From assembly GCF_036417845.1 (NCBI RefSeq), contig NC_089981.1:761501-825500 (forward strand): DNA of 64,000 nt. Reading direction: 5' to 3'. Source of the DNA: Apteryx mantelli (taxonomy: Eukaryota > Chordata > Aves > Apterygiformes > Apterygidae). Below, one piece after another: positions 32,980 to 42,680 of this stretch (position 1 is its first letter; each line of letters starts with the position of its first letter). Position numbers and translations under genes: made by a program. The notes below the pieces were generated by a model. It saw only the letters and a program-made list of their open reading frames with translations, did no database searches and was not told the DNA's origin.

Positions 32980-34432
32980 TCACGGAGGTGCCGCCGGGCG
33001 GCCCGTGGGCTCAGGGGCTGGTAGGCAGGGGGGGACCGCGGAGGGCACGTTGGTGAAGGACACGGGTGGCCCCTGGGTGGGGGCAGCGGGTGGCACCTTG
33101 TTTGGAACCGTGTGTGGGGCGTGGGCGGGGACAGCTGGTGGCACATGGGCAGGGACAGCTGGTGGCACGTGGCCAGGGACAGCTGGTGGCACATGGGCAG
33201 GGACAGCTGGTGGCACTTGGGTAGGGACAGCTGGTGGCACATGGGCAGGGACAGCTGGTGGCACGTGGGCAGGGACAGCTGGTGGCACTTGGGCGAGGAC
33301 AGCTGGTGGCACATGGGCAGGGACAGCTGGTGGCACTTGGGCGAGGACAGCTGGTGGCACGTGGGCAGGGACAGCTGGTGGCACATGGGTGAGGACAGCT
33401 GGTGGCACTTGGGCGAGGACAGCTGGTGGCACGTGGGCAGGGACAGCTGGTGGCACATGAGTGAGGACAGCTGGTGGCACTTGGGCGAGGACAGCTGGTG
33501 GCACAGGAGCGAGGGCCGCGGGTGGCGCGTGGGCCGGGACCGCGCGTTGCAGGCGGGCGAGGGCAGCGCGCGTGCCGCGCAGCAGGCAGGCGCCGGCGTC
33601 GGCGCCGAGCAGGAGGTAGAGGAAGGGGTTGAGGCAGCTGTTGAGGTTGAAGGCCAGCCCCGTGAAGTAGAGGAGGTGGCCACCGCGGCCGGGTGCCACC
33701 AGCTGCGCCAGCTGCACCAGCTGGAAGGGCAGGTTGAGCAGCACGTAGGCGCTCAGCGTGGCCGCCACCACGCAGTGGAAGCGGGCGGGCGGGGCGGGCG
33801 GGCCGGCGCCGCAGCGTGCGGGCCAGGACGGCCCCGTGGCAGGCCGCGACGAGGCCGAAGGGCAGCACTCCCTCCAGCAGCACCTCCAGCCAGCGCAGCG
33901 GGGCCTCCCAGCCGCCCCGCTCGCTGAGGCACGCCGTCACCCCGGGCGCCAGCTCCACCGCCGCCGCCAGCAGCACGTTGGGCACGCTGCAGGCGCACGC
34001 CGCCAGCCACGAGCCCGCGCACAGCGCCGCCGGCAAGGCCGCCGGCCGCCGGCACCGGTACCACAGCGGCGCCCGCACCAGCAGGCACCGGTCCAGGCTG
34101 ATGGTGGCCAGCAGGAAGAGCCCGCTGTGGTAGCCCACGCTGTAGAGCAGGTTGTGGAGGCGGCACAGCGGCGTGCCCAGCGTCCACAGGTCCCCCTGGG
34201 CCACTGTCCAGATCTGCAGCCCCGAGTTGGCGAGGAAGAGGAAGTCGGAGGCGGCCAGGCTGAAGACGAAGATGGCCAGCCCTCGGCACCGCAGGCGCCG
34301 GCCCGTCAGCCAGATGGTGACGGCGTTGGCCGGCAGGCCCGGCGCCGCGCAGGCCACCAGCAGCCAGCCGTCCCACGGCAGCTTGCCGGCGGGCGGCGGG
34401 GCGAAGGGCAGCGTGGTGTTGTTCGGCTCCAT
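32980..34432 (-). CDS. GPR152: Orphan receptor GPR152, single coding exon, one frame break
   Basis: Rhodopsin-class seven-helix receptor, ligand unknown to me. Start MEPNNTTLPF at 34432 with N-glycosylation motifs (NNT/NTT). Seen in order: TM1 (WLLVACAAPGLPANAV), TM2 (LAIFVFSLAASDFLFLANSG), TM3 ending LDRCLLV (DRC in place of DRY), TM4, TM5 (GVLPFGLVAACHGAVL), TM6 (VVAATLSAYVLLNLPFQLV) and TM7 (LAFNLNSCLNPFLYLLL, with NPxxY). TM1-TM5 and TM6-tail are in different frames; the change falls in the G/C-rich third intracellular loop, about 33775-33815. The tail carries about sixteen 8-residue VPPAVPAH/VPPAVLAQ repeats and ends at TGA 32980-32982. Total about 480 residues (470 recalled in human). 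Position between CORO1B and CABP4 supports the name. Confidence 0.85.
33115..33505 (-). repeat. GPR152: 24-bp coding repeat in GPR152 tail
   Basis: About sixteen copies of a 24-bp unit (on +: AGCTGGTGGCACATGGGCAG plus GGAC) coding the octapeptide VPPAV(P/L)(A/T)(H/Q). The frame is kept throughout the array: all changes are substitutions and no unit changes length. Confidence 0.95.
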
Positions 34433-35228
34433 CGCCTGGCGCGCCGGGTGCTGCGGGGGGGGGGGGGGGGGGGTGGACGGGCTCAGGAGCGTGGCCGGGG
34501 CACCTGGTGGAGCAGCCCAGCTGGGCACGGCGACAGCGGGGACGCTGGCCCGGGGCGCCCTGTCCCTGCACGCCCAGGGGCCCCTCAATCCCCAGGAGCC
34601 ACCTTGAACAAGGGTCCGACGTCCCCGCTGCAGCCCTTCACCCGTTGGCTGCTCTGGGGCTGCCTCAGTTTACCTCCTCCCGCCTCCGTTTTGGGCATGT
34701 CCCCCCTGCGCCCACCGAGCCCGGCCGGCACCCACCCCCAGGGTGGTGAGCGCGGCTGGACCTACCTTGATGGCGGCGAGAGCCCGAGCGGCGGACGGCG
34801 GGGACCGGCGTGGCAGGGCGCCCTGTTGCGCGGCAGCGGGCCCCTGCCTCAGTTTCCCCCTGCCTGGAGCCAGCCGGCGCCGAGGGAGGTGATGGCCGGA
34901 AGCGCCACCCGTTATCGGGCATCAGGAAACGCCGAGCGGAAGAGCAGAGCCCGCACCGAGGCCGCCGATGCCCGGAGCCGCACATGACGTACGCCGAGCT
35001 GGCACGATGCTATCGCGGTGGCCCGGCGGGGACGGGGACGGTCCTTATTTCCATGGCGCCTGACCCCCGGGGATGCCGCACCGGGGACGTGGGTGGTGGC
35101 CAAGCGCTGGGGGCACGGACGGGGACCGTGGCGGGTGTCACGGATGTGGCCACGGGGCGGCTCTGCGGGGGGACACGGGCGGTGGCTCTGCTGCAGCGCG
35201 AGCGCGGCGACGCGGACGGTCCCGCCGC

Positions 35229-35234
35229 TAATCC
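35229..35234 (+). promoter_or_regulatory. CABP4: Candidate CRX/OTX site before CABP4
   Basis: TAATCC 138 bp upstream of the CABP4 ATG, in a CpG-rich stretch with no clear TATA box. CABP4 is photoreceptor-specific in mammals and CRX binds TAATCC. A single hexamer is weak evidence. The rest of 34433-35371 (between divergent GPR152 and CABP4) is GC-rich and shows no other gene. Confidence 0.3.
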
Positions 35235-35371
35235 CCGCTAAGTGGCTTTGCCCTCCACAGGGCCACGGCGCGGCCGGGACGGGGGGGGCCCGTAAGAGCA
35301 TTTCCCTGCCTCCTCAAGGCCTGGCCACCTCGGCTCCCGCTCCGTGCCCGCCTGGCTCCGGTGCCGGCCCC

Positions 35372-37640
35372 ATGCCGCGCACCCAGGCCCCGGCCGGCAA
35401 GGGGGTCCCCAAGGACGCCGAGGCCTCGGGCAAGGGCGAGCGGGGGGAGGCGGCCGCGAAAAGCCCCAAAGCCCCCGAGGAGAGCGGCCCCCCCGGCACC
35501 AAGAGCCCCGGCGCCGAGTCGCGGCACGACGGCCACGGGCGGAAGAACAGCAAGAAGGGCCCCGGGGATCCGCACGCTGCCGCCGCCGCCAAGGCGTATT
35601 CGCCCTTCCTCAACACCGTCTTCGGCAAGGTGCAGGGCGTGGGGCCCAGGTGTCCCGCGGGCAACGGGGGGGTCAGGGACGCTCCGGTCCCTGGGTATGG
35701 AGGGGAGACGGGGGGCACCGGGGAGGGATGGGGACACTCCGGTCCCTGGGTACAGGGGGAGACAGGGAGCACTGGGGAGGGATGGGATGCTCCAGTGCCC
35801 GGGTACAGGGAGCACTGGGGAGGGATGGGGACGCTCTGGTCCCTGGTTATGGGGGGAAGACGGGGTGGGGGGGCACCAGGGCCGAGGCTGGGCTGGGGAT
35901 GCAAGTGTGGAGCCGCGGGCACGGCAGGGACCGGACAGGGCTTTGTCTCCAATCCCTCTAATCCCTCCTGCAGGAGTTAATTTTGGTGCACGCTTAACGA
36001 AGGTGACACTGCTGTTTGCTTGGCGGGGGGGGGAAGGGGATGGGGGTTTGGGGGTCTCACTCTGCCCTCATGCCTTGCACGCCCATGCCCAGGAGCGGGA
36101 CCTGTCCCCGGAGGAGCTGGACGGTGAGTACGGGGCTGCACTGGGTGCCCAGGGGTGTCCACGGGGCTGGCCAGTGGGCATAGCAGGCACCTTGGGACGC
36201 AGAGCCGGGGGGGGACACATCCCGTGGGGAGGTGTCCTCGGTGGTGCCCAGGTGCTCACGGCTGATGGTGGCCCATGTGCACGTGGGTGCGTGCGCGGCA
36301 GAGCTGCTGAATGCCTTCAAGGAGTTTGACACGGACCAGGATGGCTTCATCAGCTACAAGGACCTGGGCGCCTGCATGCGCACCCTGGGGTACATGCCAA
36401 CGGAGATGGAGCTCATCGAGATCTCGCAGCACGTCAAGATGAGGAGTGAGCGGAGGGCCGGCTGCCGTGGGGCTGGGACACGGGGATGGGGGTAGGGGGC
36501 ATGGTGGGGCTGGGACGTGGGGACACGGCTTGTGGGAGTGGCACCATAGGGGATTGGGGCATGGGGACGCAGGGACCAAGCCGCAGGTGGGCCATGGGGA
36601 CGGGGCTGAAGGGTGGGCGACACAGGGCCAGAGGGCCCCCGGGGCAGTGCTAAGCCCACGCTTCTCCCGTGGCGCAGTGGGTGGCCGCGTGGACTTCGAG
36701 GACTTTGTGCAGATGATGAGCCCGAAGCTGCGGGAGGAGACAGCCCACATGGTGGGCGTGCGGGAGCTCAAAATCGCCTTCCGCGAGGTACAGCCGCCGT
36801 GGGCAGGCCACGGCCATGGGGAGGCCACAGGGGGACCGCAGACTTGGCGGGACCCTGGCCATAGCAAGACCATGGGAGGACCACGGCCGTGGGAGTAGAC
36901 CACGGTCAGGGAGGTCTGCAGCTGCAAGAAGACCGTAGGGGAACCACAGCTGCAGAGCGGACCATGGCCACAGGGGGAGCACATCCAGAGGGGTGACCAC
37001 AGGCATAGAGGGGACAAGAACCACAGGAAGACCATGGGGGACCACAACCACGGGGGAACCGTGATCATGACGGTGACCATGGCCACAGCGGTACCATGTC
37101 CAGGGGGGTGACCACAGGCATGGAGGGGACAAGAACCATGGGAAGACCATGGAGGACCACGACCATGGGGGGGATCATAACCATGAGGGTCACCACGGCC
37201 ACAGGGAGAGGATGGCGGGGGCCAGGCAAGGGGGCAGAGGGGCCGTGTGTGGGGAGGCTGTGGGGAGAGGCCTGGGCCCCCCCAACGTGCTGGTGCTGGC
37301 AGTTCGACGTGAACGGGGATGGGGAGATCAGCGGTGCGGAGATGCGGGAGGCCATCGCAGCGCTGCTGGGGGAGCAGCTCAAGGCACAGGAGGTGGATGA
37401 GATTCTGCAGGACGTGGACCTCAACGGGGATGGCCGCGTGGACTTCGACGGTGAGAGGGCACCTTGTGGCCCCAGGGTTCCCCGGCCCAATGGCTCCGGG
37501 GGGCGGGGGGGGGGGTCACCAAGTGTGACAAGGGATGGGACCGGGGTGGCTGGGGAGTGCGGGGGTGACTCAGCCCTGCATCCACCTCTCTCCTCCCCTC
37601 TCGTCCCACAGAGTTCGTCATGATGCTGTCTTCCCGATAA
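35372..37640 (+). CDS. CABP4: Calcium-binding protein 4, six exons
   Basis: Neuronal EF-hand Ca2+ sensor of the CaBP family; CABP4 tunes Cav1.4 channels at photoreceptor synapses. Exons: 35372-35629, 36093-36123, 36302-36445, 36678-36787, 37303-37450, 37612-37640; phases agree and give 239 residues (275 recalled in human). Seen: a disordered Lys/Pro-rich N-terminus ending [11 protein letters not shown], then [21 protein letters not shown]1 loop [12 protein letters not shown] is canonical; EF2 lacks a binding loop ([10 protein letters not shown]), as in all CaBPs. EF3 [12 protein letters not shown] and EF4 [12 protein letters not shown] are canonical. The end is [13 protein letters not shown]1/2 are close in the EF core; the N-terminal FGK segment and the GPR152 neighbour favour CABP4. 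The start ATG has weak context (CCCATGC), so a more upstream start is possible. Confidence 0.9.
35680..35865. repeat. About 57-bp tandem repeat in CABP4 intron 1
   Basis: Three to four copies of GGTCCCTGGGTA..GGGAGACGGGG..GGGAGGGATGGGGACGCTC. Confidence 0.75.
36830..37210. repeat. Degenerate repeat in CABP4 intron 4
   Basis: Loose GACCATGGGAGGACCACGGC units; a longer block (GGGGTGACCACAGGCATRGA onward) occurs at about 36990 and again about 115 bp later. Confidence 0.75.
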
Positions 37641-37915
37641 CGAAGCTGTGGGGGAGAAGGGGACCCCGGGCTGAGCCACCCCCACACACACAGTCCTTGT
37701 CAGCAGATCTGGGCACGTCCCCATCCCCCCAGATATTCCCTGTCTGGTGAGCGTTGATCATCCTAGCCTCTCTGGCCAGCATTAGGGTTCAGAGTGAACA
37801 GCTGGAGCTGAGCCCGTATCCGGGAGCTGGAGGCAGGGCAGACACGAGACCTCCCCTCCACCCCAATACCCCCTCAGAGGTAGCAGCAGGGGCCAGGGTG
37901 GGCAAGGTGAAACCC

Positions 37916-37921
37916 AATAAA
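37916..37921 (+). terminator. CABP4: Polyadenylation signal of CABP4
   Basis: CCCAATAAAGCTCTTTGTT, 276 bp after the stop codon. The 3'UTR 37641-37940 shows nothing else. Confidence 0.8.
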
Positions 37922-38044
37922 GCTCTTTGTTCAGACGTGGAGGAAACTGCCTGCTGGTTGTGTGGAGGGGTGGGGGGTTGTGTAGGTCAGTGCCTGCAGG
38001 GGGGGAAAGGGAGTTTCCATGGCCACTCCAGACAGCCCTGTGTC

Positions 38045-38885
38045 CTTGGAAGGGTGCAGGCAGGATGCAAGCAGGTTGCAGGCAGGGTGCGGGCAGGTGC
38101 AGGCAGGGTTCATGCAAGTTGCAGGCAGGGTGCAGGTAAGTTACTGGCAGGACACAGGCAGGATGCAGGCAGAGTGCAGGCAGGATGCAAGCAGGTTGCA
38201 GGCAGGGTTCATGCAGGTTGTAGGCAGGGTTCATGCAGGTTGCAGGCAGGGTGCAGGTAAGTTACTGGCAGGTTGCAGGCAGGGTGCAGGCAGGTTGCAG
38301 GCAGGATGCAAGCAGGATGCAAGCAGGTTGCAGGCAGGTTGCAGGCAGGGTTCATGCAGGTTGCAGGCAGGGTACAGGCAGGTTGCAGGCAGGGTGCAGG
38401 TAAGTTACTGGCAGGGCACAGGCAGGATGCAGGCAGGGTACAGGCAGGTTGCAGGCAGGGTGCAGGTAAGTTACTGGCAGGGCACAGGCAGGATGCAGGC
38501 AGGGTGTGGGCAGGGTGCAGGCAGGGTTCATGCAGGTTGCAGGCAGGGTGCAGGTAAGTTAATGGCAGGGCATAGGCAGGATGCAGGCAGGTTGCAGGCA
38601 GGGTGTGGGCAGGGTGCAGGCAGGGTTCATGCAGGTTGCAGGCAGGGTACAGGTAAGTTACTGGCAGGGCTCAGGCAGGATGCAGGCAGGTTGCAGGCAG
38701 GTTGCAGGCAGGGTGTGGGCAGGTTGCAGGCAGAGTTCATGCAGGTTGCAGGCAGGGTACAGGTAAGTTACTGGCAGGGCTCAGGCAGGATGCAGGCAGG
38801 GTGCAAGCAGGTTGAAGGCAGGGTGCGGGCAGGGTACAGGCAGGTTGTAGGCAGGGTGCAGGCAGGCTGTGGGCAGGCTGTAGTG
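38045..38885. repeat. 10-11 bp GCAGGCAGGGT minisatellite with embedded splice-donor consensus
   Basis: About 80 short units (GCAGGCAGGGT, GCAGGCAGGTT). Seven longer blocks contain CAGGTAAGTTACTGGCAG, a perfect 5' splice-site consensus, at about 38133, 38254, 38397, 38463, 38551, 38650 and 38760. It lies between the CABP4 end and the tRNA cluster. 38886-39410 is unique sequence with no recognised gene. Confidence 0.9.
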
Positions 38886-39411
38886 CTCACCCGTAGACAG
38901 TGGCTGAGGTGCAGGCCCAGGGGCTGGCAGAGTGGGCTGTGCCCCAGGTCAGCTGTGATGCTGCGCGTGCCCAGGAGCCGCTCGCAGGCGAGGGCTGAGG
39001 GGCCAGGCAACCTCCTGGGTGTGACACAGCTTGTGAGTCTTGCCAGGCTGCTCCATGCTCCTGCGCCAACATGCATTGGGCAGCCCCAAGGGACAGGGCA
39101 GGTCCCTGAAAGGGACATGGCACATCCTCGGGAGCGCTGGGGTGGGCAGCTGGGGGGGGGCGGTAGTCTGGTGCATCCCTAAGGGGGCAAGGCAAAAGTG
39201 GGATGTGCCAGGACACGTCCTCTGGCATAGTCCTAGAACATGTCACCAGGAGCAGGACAAGGACCCAGAGCATTCCAGGATGGGTGCCCACCGGTGGTGA
39301 CAGTGTGTCGGGGGTGTCACTGGGGGGGCGATGGGGACAGGACCACCAGTGCCCATGGGGCAGCCTCGGGGTGGGGGTTCCCAGGGGGCTCAGAGGCCCT
39401 GTTGCCCCACT

Positions 39412-39484
39412 GGTTCCATGGTGTAGGGGTCATCACGTCTGCTTTACACGCAGAAGGGCCTGGGTTCGAGCCCCAGTGGAGCCA
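39412..39484 (+). tRNA. tRNA-Val (TAC)
   Basis: 73 nt, all four stems pair (acceptor GGTTCCA/TGGAGCC). Anticodon TAC in CTTTACACG. B box GGTTCGAGCCC is intact; a T run (CCTTTTCC) follows as Pol III terminator. No intron. Confidence 0.95.
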
Positions 39485-39799
39485 GCGTTCTCCTTTTCCC
39501 CCTATGTGGGGTCCTGCCAGTCTGCGCTCGGGGGGGGAACAGAGGAGCTAGGGCACCCCTGGGTGCCAAAGGGCAAAGGCAGTGAGTGGCCATGGGGCAG
39601 GGACACCTCTTGGGGGGGGGGGGGAACGGGAGACCTTTTCTTGAGGGGGGGATGGGGACAGTCCCTGAGGCAGGCGTCCCTGGGGGCTCCACTTTGGACC
39701 TGCCTGGGGAGGGACGGGGCCAGCTGCCCTACAGCCCCCCACATGCATCCCTGGGGCAAAAAGGGAGCCCCGGGGGGGCGTAAAAGGCCTGAGGCAGGG

Positions 39800-39872
39800 T
39801 GGCTCCACTGGGGCTCGAACCCAGGCCCTTCTGCGTGTAAAGCAGACGTGATGACCCCTACACCATGGAGCC
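39800..39872 (-). tRNA. tRNA-Val (TAC), inverted second copy
   Basis: Differs from the first copy only at the acceptor (GGCTCCA/TGGAGCC, fully Watson-Crick). It lies 315 bp away in opposite orientation, so the pair forms an inverted repeat. TTTT terminator at 39782-39785 on the - strand. Confidence 0.95.
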
Positions 39873-40103
39873 AGCCCGGTGGGCACCCCCTGGCCTGGGA
39901 CGTCACCCCGGGGGAGGGGACATGGGGGATGTCACCTGCCCCAGTCTCCACTGCTGCATTCCTGTCCTGGCGATGGTGGGTGCCCCTGCGCTCTGTGACA
40001 CCAGGGCCACCCTCGGGTGCTGAACCCCCGGAGCAGGACAGGGTATCCCGGGGGTGGGGGGGGGTGTCCCGGCTGGGAAGAGGGGCCACAGGGGGCCGTG
40101 GGT

Positions 40104-40191
40104 GGCTCTGTGGCGCAACGGAGAGCGCGTTGGACTTCTAGCAGCAGCAGGCGGCATTCAAAGGTTGTGGGTTCGAGTCCCACCAGAGTCG
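40104..40191 (+). tRNA. tRNA-Arg (TCT) with 15-nt intron
   Basis: Exons 40104-40140 and 40156-40191; intron 40141-40155 (GCAGCAGCAGGCGGC) follows A37, the canonical position. The mature tRNA is 73 nt with acceptor GGCTCTG/CAGAGTC, anticodon TCT and B box GGTTCGAGTCC. TTTT follows at 40195. Confidence 0.95.
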
Positions 40192-40254
40192 CTGCTTTTG
40201 CTGGGGAAAGGATGGGGCACTGGGGTCGGCCCAAAGGGATGTGGGGTCGGCCCC

Positions 40255-40560
40255 AGATTGCCATGCAAAGGAGATGCCAGCTTGGCCCCAGGGGACATGG
40301 GGTCAACTCCAAGGGATGCAGGGTCAGCCCCAGCCCACCATGGGAAGGAGATGCCAGTTTGGCCCCAGGGCACTCTGGTCAACCCCAAGGGATGCAGGGT
40401 CAGCCCCAGCCCACCATGGGAAGGAGATGCCAGTTTGGCCCCAGGGCACTCTGGTCAACCCCAAGGGATGCAGGGTCAGCCCCAGCCCATCACATGAAGG
40501 AGATGCCAGGTGGGACATGGGGTCAGCCCCAGCCCACCATGGAAGGAGATGCTGGGTCGG
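40255..40560. repeat. 76-bp tandem repeat between tRNA-Arg and tRNA-Leu
   Basis: Unit GGGATGCAGGGTCAGCCCCA..GGAGATGCCAGTTTGGCCCC..; two adjacent copies (starting near 40313 and 40389) are nearly identical, with partial copies on both sides. Confidence 0.85.
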
Positions 40561-40718
40561 CCCCGGGGGGACGTGTGATCAGTCCCAAGGGATGCCCCAG
40601 GCTGCTGCGGGATGGAGGCAGGGGGTTTGACCCAGGAGATGTGAACTTGGCCCCAGGCTCCCCGCAGTGGAAGGAGAGCCCCTGGGGGGTGACATGGCCC
40701 TAGGTCACCCAGGGCAGC

Positions 40719-40801
40719 ACCAGAATGGCCGAGTGGTGAAGGCGTTGGACTTAAGATCCAATGGACATGTGTCCGCGTGGGTTCGAACCCCACTTCTGGT
40801 A
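40719..40801 (+). tRNA. tRNA-Leu (TAA)
   Basis: 83 nt with the long variable arm of a type II tRNA. Acceptor ACCAGAA/TTCTGGT, anticodon TAA in ACTTAAGAT, B box GGTTCGAACCC. TTTT follows. Confidence 0.95.
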
Positions 40802-41045
40802 GCCAGCAGCTCTGTTTTCCTGCCTGGCCCCATGTGCTGCAGTGGCCAGGGCCCCCAGTCCTGTCCTGGGACCCCCAACCTCACTGGGGACCCCATGGTG
40901 CACCAGGCTCTTGCGGTGCACCAGGGACCCAACCACCCCTTGGCAGTGGCACCCTGGTGACTGGAGCTGGGTGCTTGTGTCCTCACCCAAAAGGGCCTCC
41001 TGGGGAGCGGTGGTGATGGCCCGGCACCCATAGGTGCTGGCACCT

Positions 41046-41125
41046 GGCTCTGGGGTGCAATGGAGAGCACATTGGACTTCTAGCCAAGCACAAGGCAATC
41101 AATGGTTTGAGTCCCACCAGGATCA
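41046..41125 (+). pseudogene. Decayed tRNA-Arg (TCT) copy
   Basis: Clearly derived from an intron-bearing tRNA-Arg-TCT (GGCTCTGGGGTGCAATGGAG, ACTTCTA, CACCAGGATC). The acceptor has a C-A mismatch, the T stem is broken (GGTTTGAGTCC in place of GGTTCGAGTCC, with a shortened 5' side), and the anticodon stem lacks one T after the intron. Probably not functional. Confidence 0.8.
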
Positions 41126-41518
41126 TGCCCCCTTTTGGTGAGTCCCCCGTGGTGAGCACCCTCCTTAGGCAACCTGTCCTTAACGGGGTCCTGAGCCCCC
41201 CCCCCCCACAGCACAGGGTGCCTGTGTGATGCCTGGGAAGGTTGTGGGACATAGAGTGCCTGCAACGAGGGCTGGGGAGCTTGGTCTGCCCATGGTGACA
41301 CTAGGGCACCCTGTGGGACATGGGTCCCCCCACCAGATAGTGCAGGATCCTGCATGTGGCTTCATCCTTTGTGCCCTGGAGACCCCAGGGGATGGGGACG
41401 CTTTGGTTCCCCCCCCCCCCATGCAGCCAGCCCCGTCCCCGTGTCCCAGCATGCCATGCCCTTGGGAAGGGGCCCAGCCACCCTCCGCCTCTCTAAAAGT
41501 GGAGGCCACAGGCCCAGC

Positions 41519-41601
41519 TACCAGAAGTGAAGATCGAACCCAGGTGGACACACGTCCATTGGATCTTAAGTCCAACGCCTTCACCCCTCGGCCATTCTGG
41601 C
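41519..41601 (-). tRNA. tRNA-Leu (TAA), second copy with weak T stem
   Basis: 83 nt on the - strand. The acceptor closes with a G-U pair (GCCAGAA/TTCTGGT); anticodon TAA and variable arm are kept. The T stem is poor (CTGGG against TTCAC: one mismatch, two G-U). The B box reads GGTTCGATCTT, so both Pol III use and folding may be reduced. It may be a pseudogene. Confidence 0.7.
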
Positions 41602-41909
41602 ACACACAGGGTGGCACCATGGCCACCCCCGCTCCGCCAGGGACCCAGGTGTCTGGGACTGGCCTGGGTGGGGGTCATCACAGGGGCTGCAGGGGCAGCG
41701 GGACCCGTGCTCAACTTCAGGCACCCCACGAATCCTGCTGGGGATGGGCGCCGGGAGGAGGCCACCCTTCTCCGGAGCCCTTGGGCATGGTGATACCTGC
41801 CCTGAGTGATGGTTCCTGGGGAGCATGGCTAGGAGACAAGAAGAAGAGGAGGAAGAGGAAGGCCTGGGGGACCTTGTGTTTCCCGCCCATCCCCCCCCAA
41901 TCAGAAGCT

Positions 41910-41982
41910 GCCCGGATAGCTCAGTCGGTAGAGCATCAGACTTTTAATCTGAGGGTCCAGGGTTCAAGTCCCTGTTCGGGCG
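41910..41982 (+). tRNA. tRNA-Lys (TTT)
   Basis: 73 nt with all stems paired (acceptor GCCCGGA/TTCGGGC). Anticodon TTT in ACTTTTAATC, B box GGTTCAAGTCC, terminator CCTTTTG 12 bp downstream. 41983-42400 after it is GC-rich, no feature recognised. Confidence 0.96.
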
Positions 41983-42417
41983 CGCAGTGTTCCCTTTTGT
42001 ACCTTCCCCTTCGGGTGCTTTTGTCCAGCTGCACTGTGGCCCCAGGTCAGAGCCATGCTGGGGGTCCCCAGCTCCCCCCGAGGTGGCCCCAACCCTGCAG
42101 AGCCACCTGGGCAGGGGGACCCATTGCAGTGCTGCGGGGGACACCGGGCCAGCAGGCAGTGCTGGGCCCCCTCCCTGCCTCCGTTCCTCCCACGCTCAGG
42201 GGCCAGGCCAGGACCCCCCCCCCCCAGGAGCCACGTTGGGGTCAGTGCGATCGTGGCAGCGTGGGGACGAACCCTTGACTCGGGCGGGTGGCCCCAGGAA
42301 GAGCCCACGCCGCCAGCTCTGCCCACCCCACGGCTCCCCCCAGGGCGATGGGGCAGCGGCTGGGCCCTGGCCCCCACCCCTCAGAGCACACGCAGCCAGG
42401 TTGGGGCATTCACAGGT

Positions 42418-42423
42418 TTTAAT
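42418..42423 (-). terminator. OSBP: Polyadenylation signal of OSBP
   Basis: TTTAAT on + is ATTAAA on -, about 1.33 kb after the OSBP stop. Confidence 0.6.
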
Positions 42424-42439
42424 TTAGTTGTTCTTGTGG

Positions 42440-42482
42440 AAGGAAAGAAAGAAAGAAAGAAAGAAAAAAAAAAAAGAAAAAA
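42440..42482. repeat. (GAAA)n / A-rich microsatellite in OSBP 3'UTR
   Basis: GGAAAGAAAGAAAGAAAGAA then an A run, close to the OSBP poly(A) signal on the transcribed strand as a CTTT/T tract. Confidence 0.9.
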
Positions 42483-42529
42483 GGCATCATACGCCCCTGC
42501 TTTCCTGTCATTTTAGGGATGCAGTGAGA

Positions 42530-42680
42530 CCCTGCCCACAGAGCTGCCCCCCGGGAGGGCAGCTCTGCTCCCACCTCGTGTTTGGGGGTGCAGGGATCCC
42601 CTGCTTGCAGAAATGCCCCCCCAGGGGGACAGCTCTGCTCCCACCTCGTGTTTGGGGGTGGGGGGATCCCCTGCTCACCA
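42530..42680. repeat. About 70-bp tandem duplication in OSBP 3'UTR
   Basis: Two copies share GCAGCTCTGCTCCCACCTCG (second copy starts ACAG) and TGTTTGGGGGTG..GGGATCCCCTGC. 42700-43755 is otherwise ordinary 3'UTR with no further feature. Confidence 0.75.

Noticed and set aside
35372-37640. CABP2 or CABP1 instead of CABP4
   Set aside because: The EF-hand core is close to all CaBPs, but the N-terminal segment before the EF-hands and the GPR152 neighbour fit CABP4 better.
42440-42482. Processed pseudogene or SINE poly(A) tail
   Set aside because: No tRNA- or 7SL-like body or gene copy next to it; it is a GAAA microsatellite in the OSBP 3'UTR.
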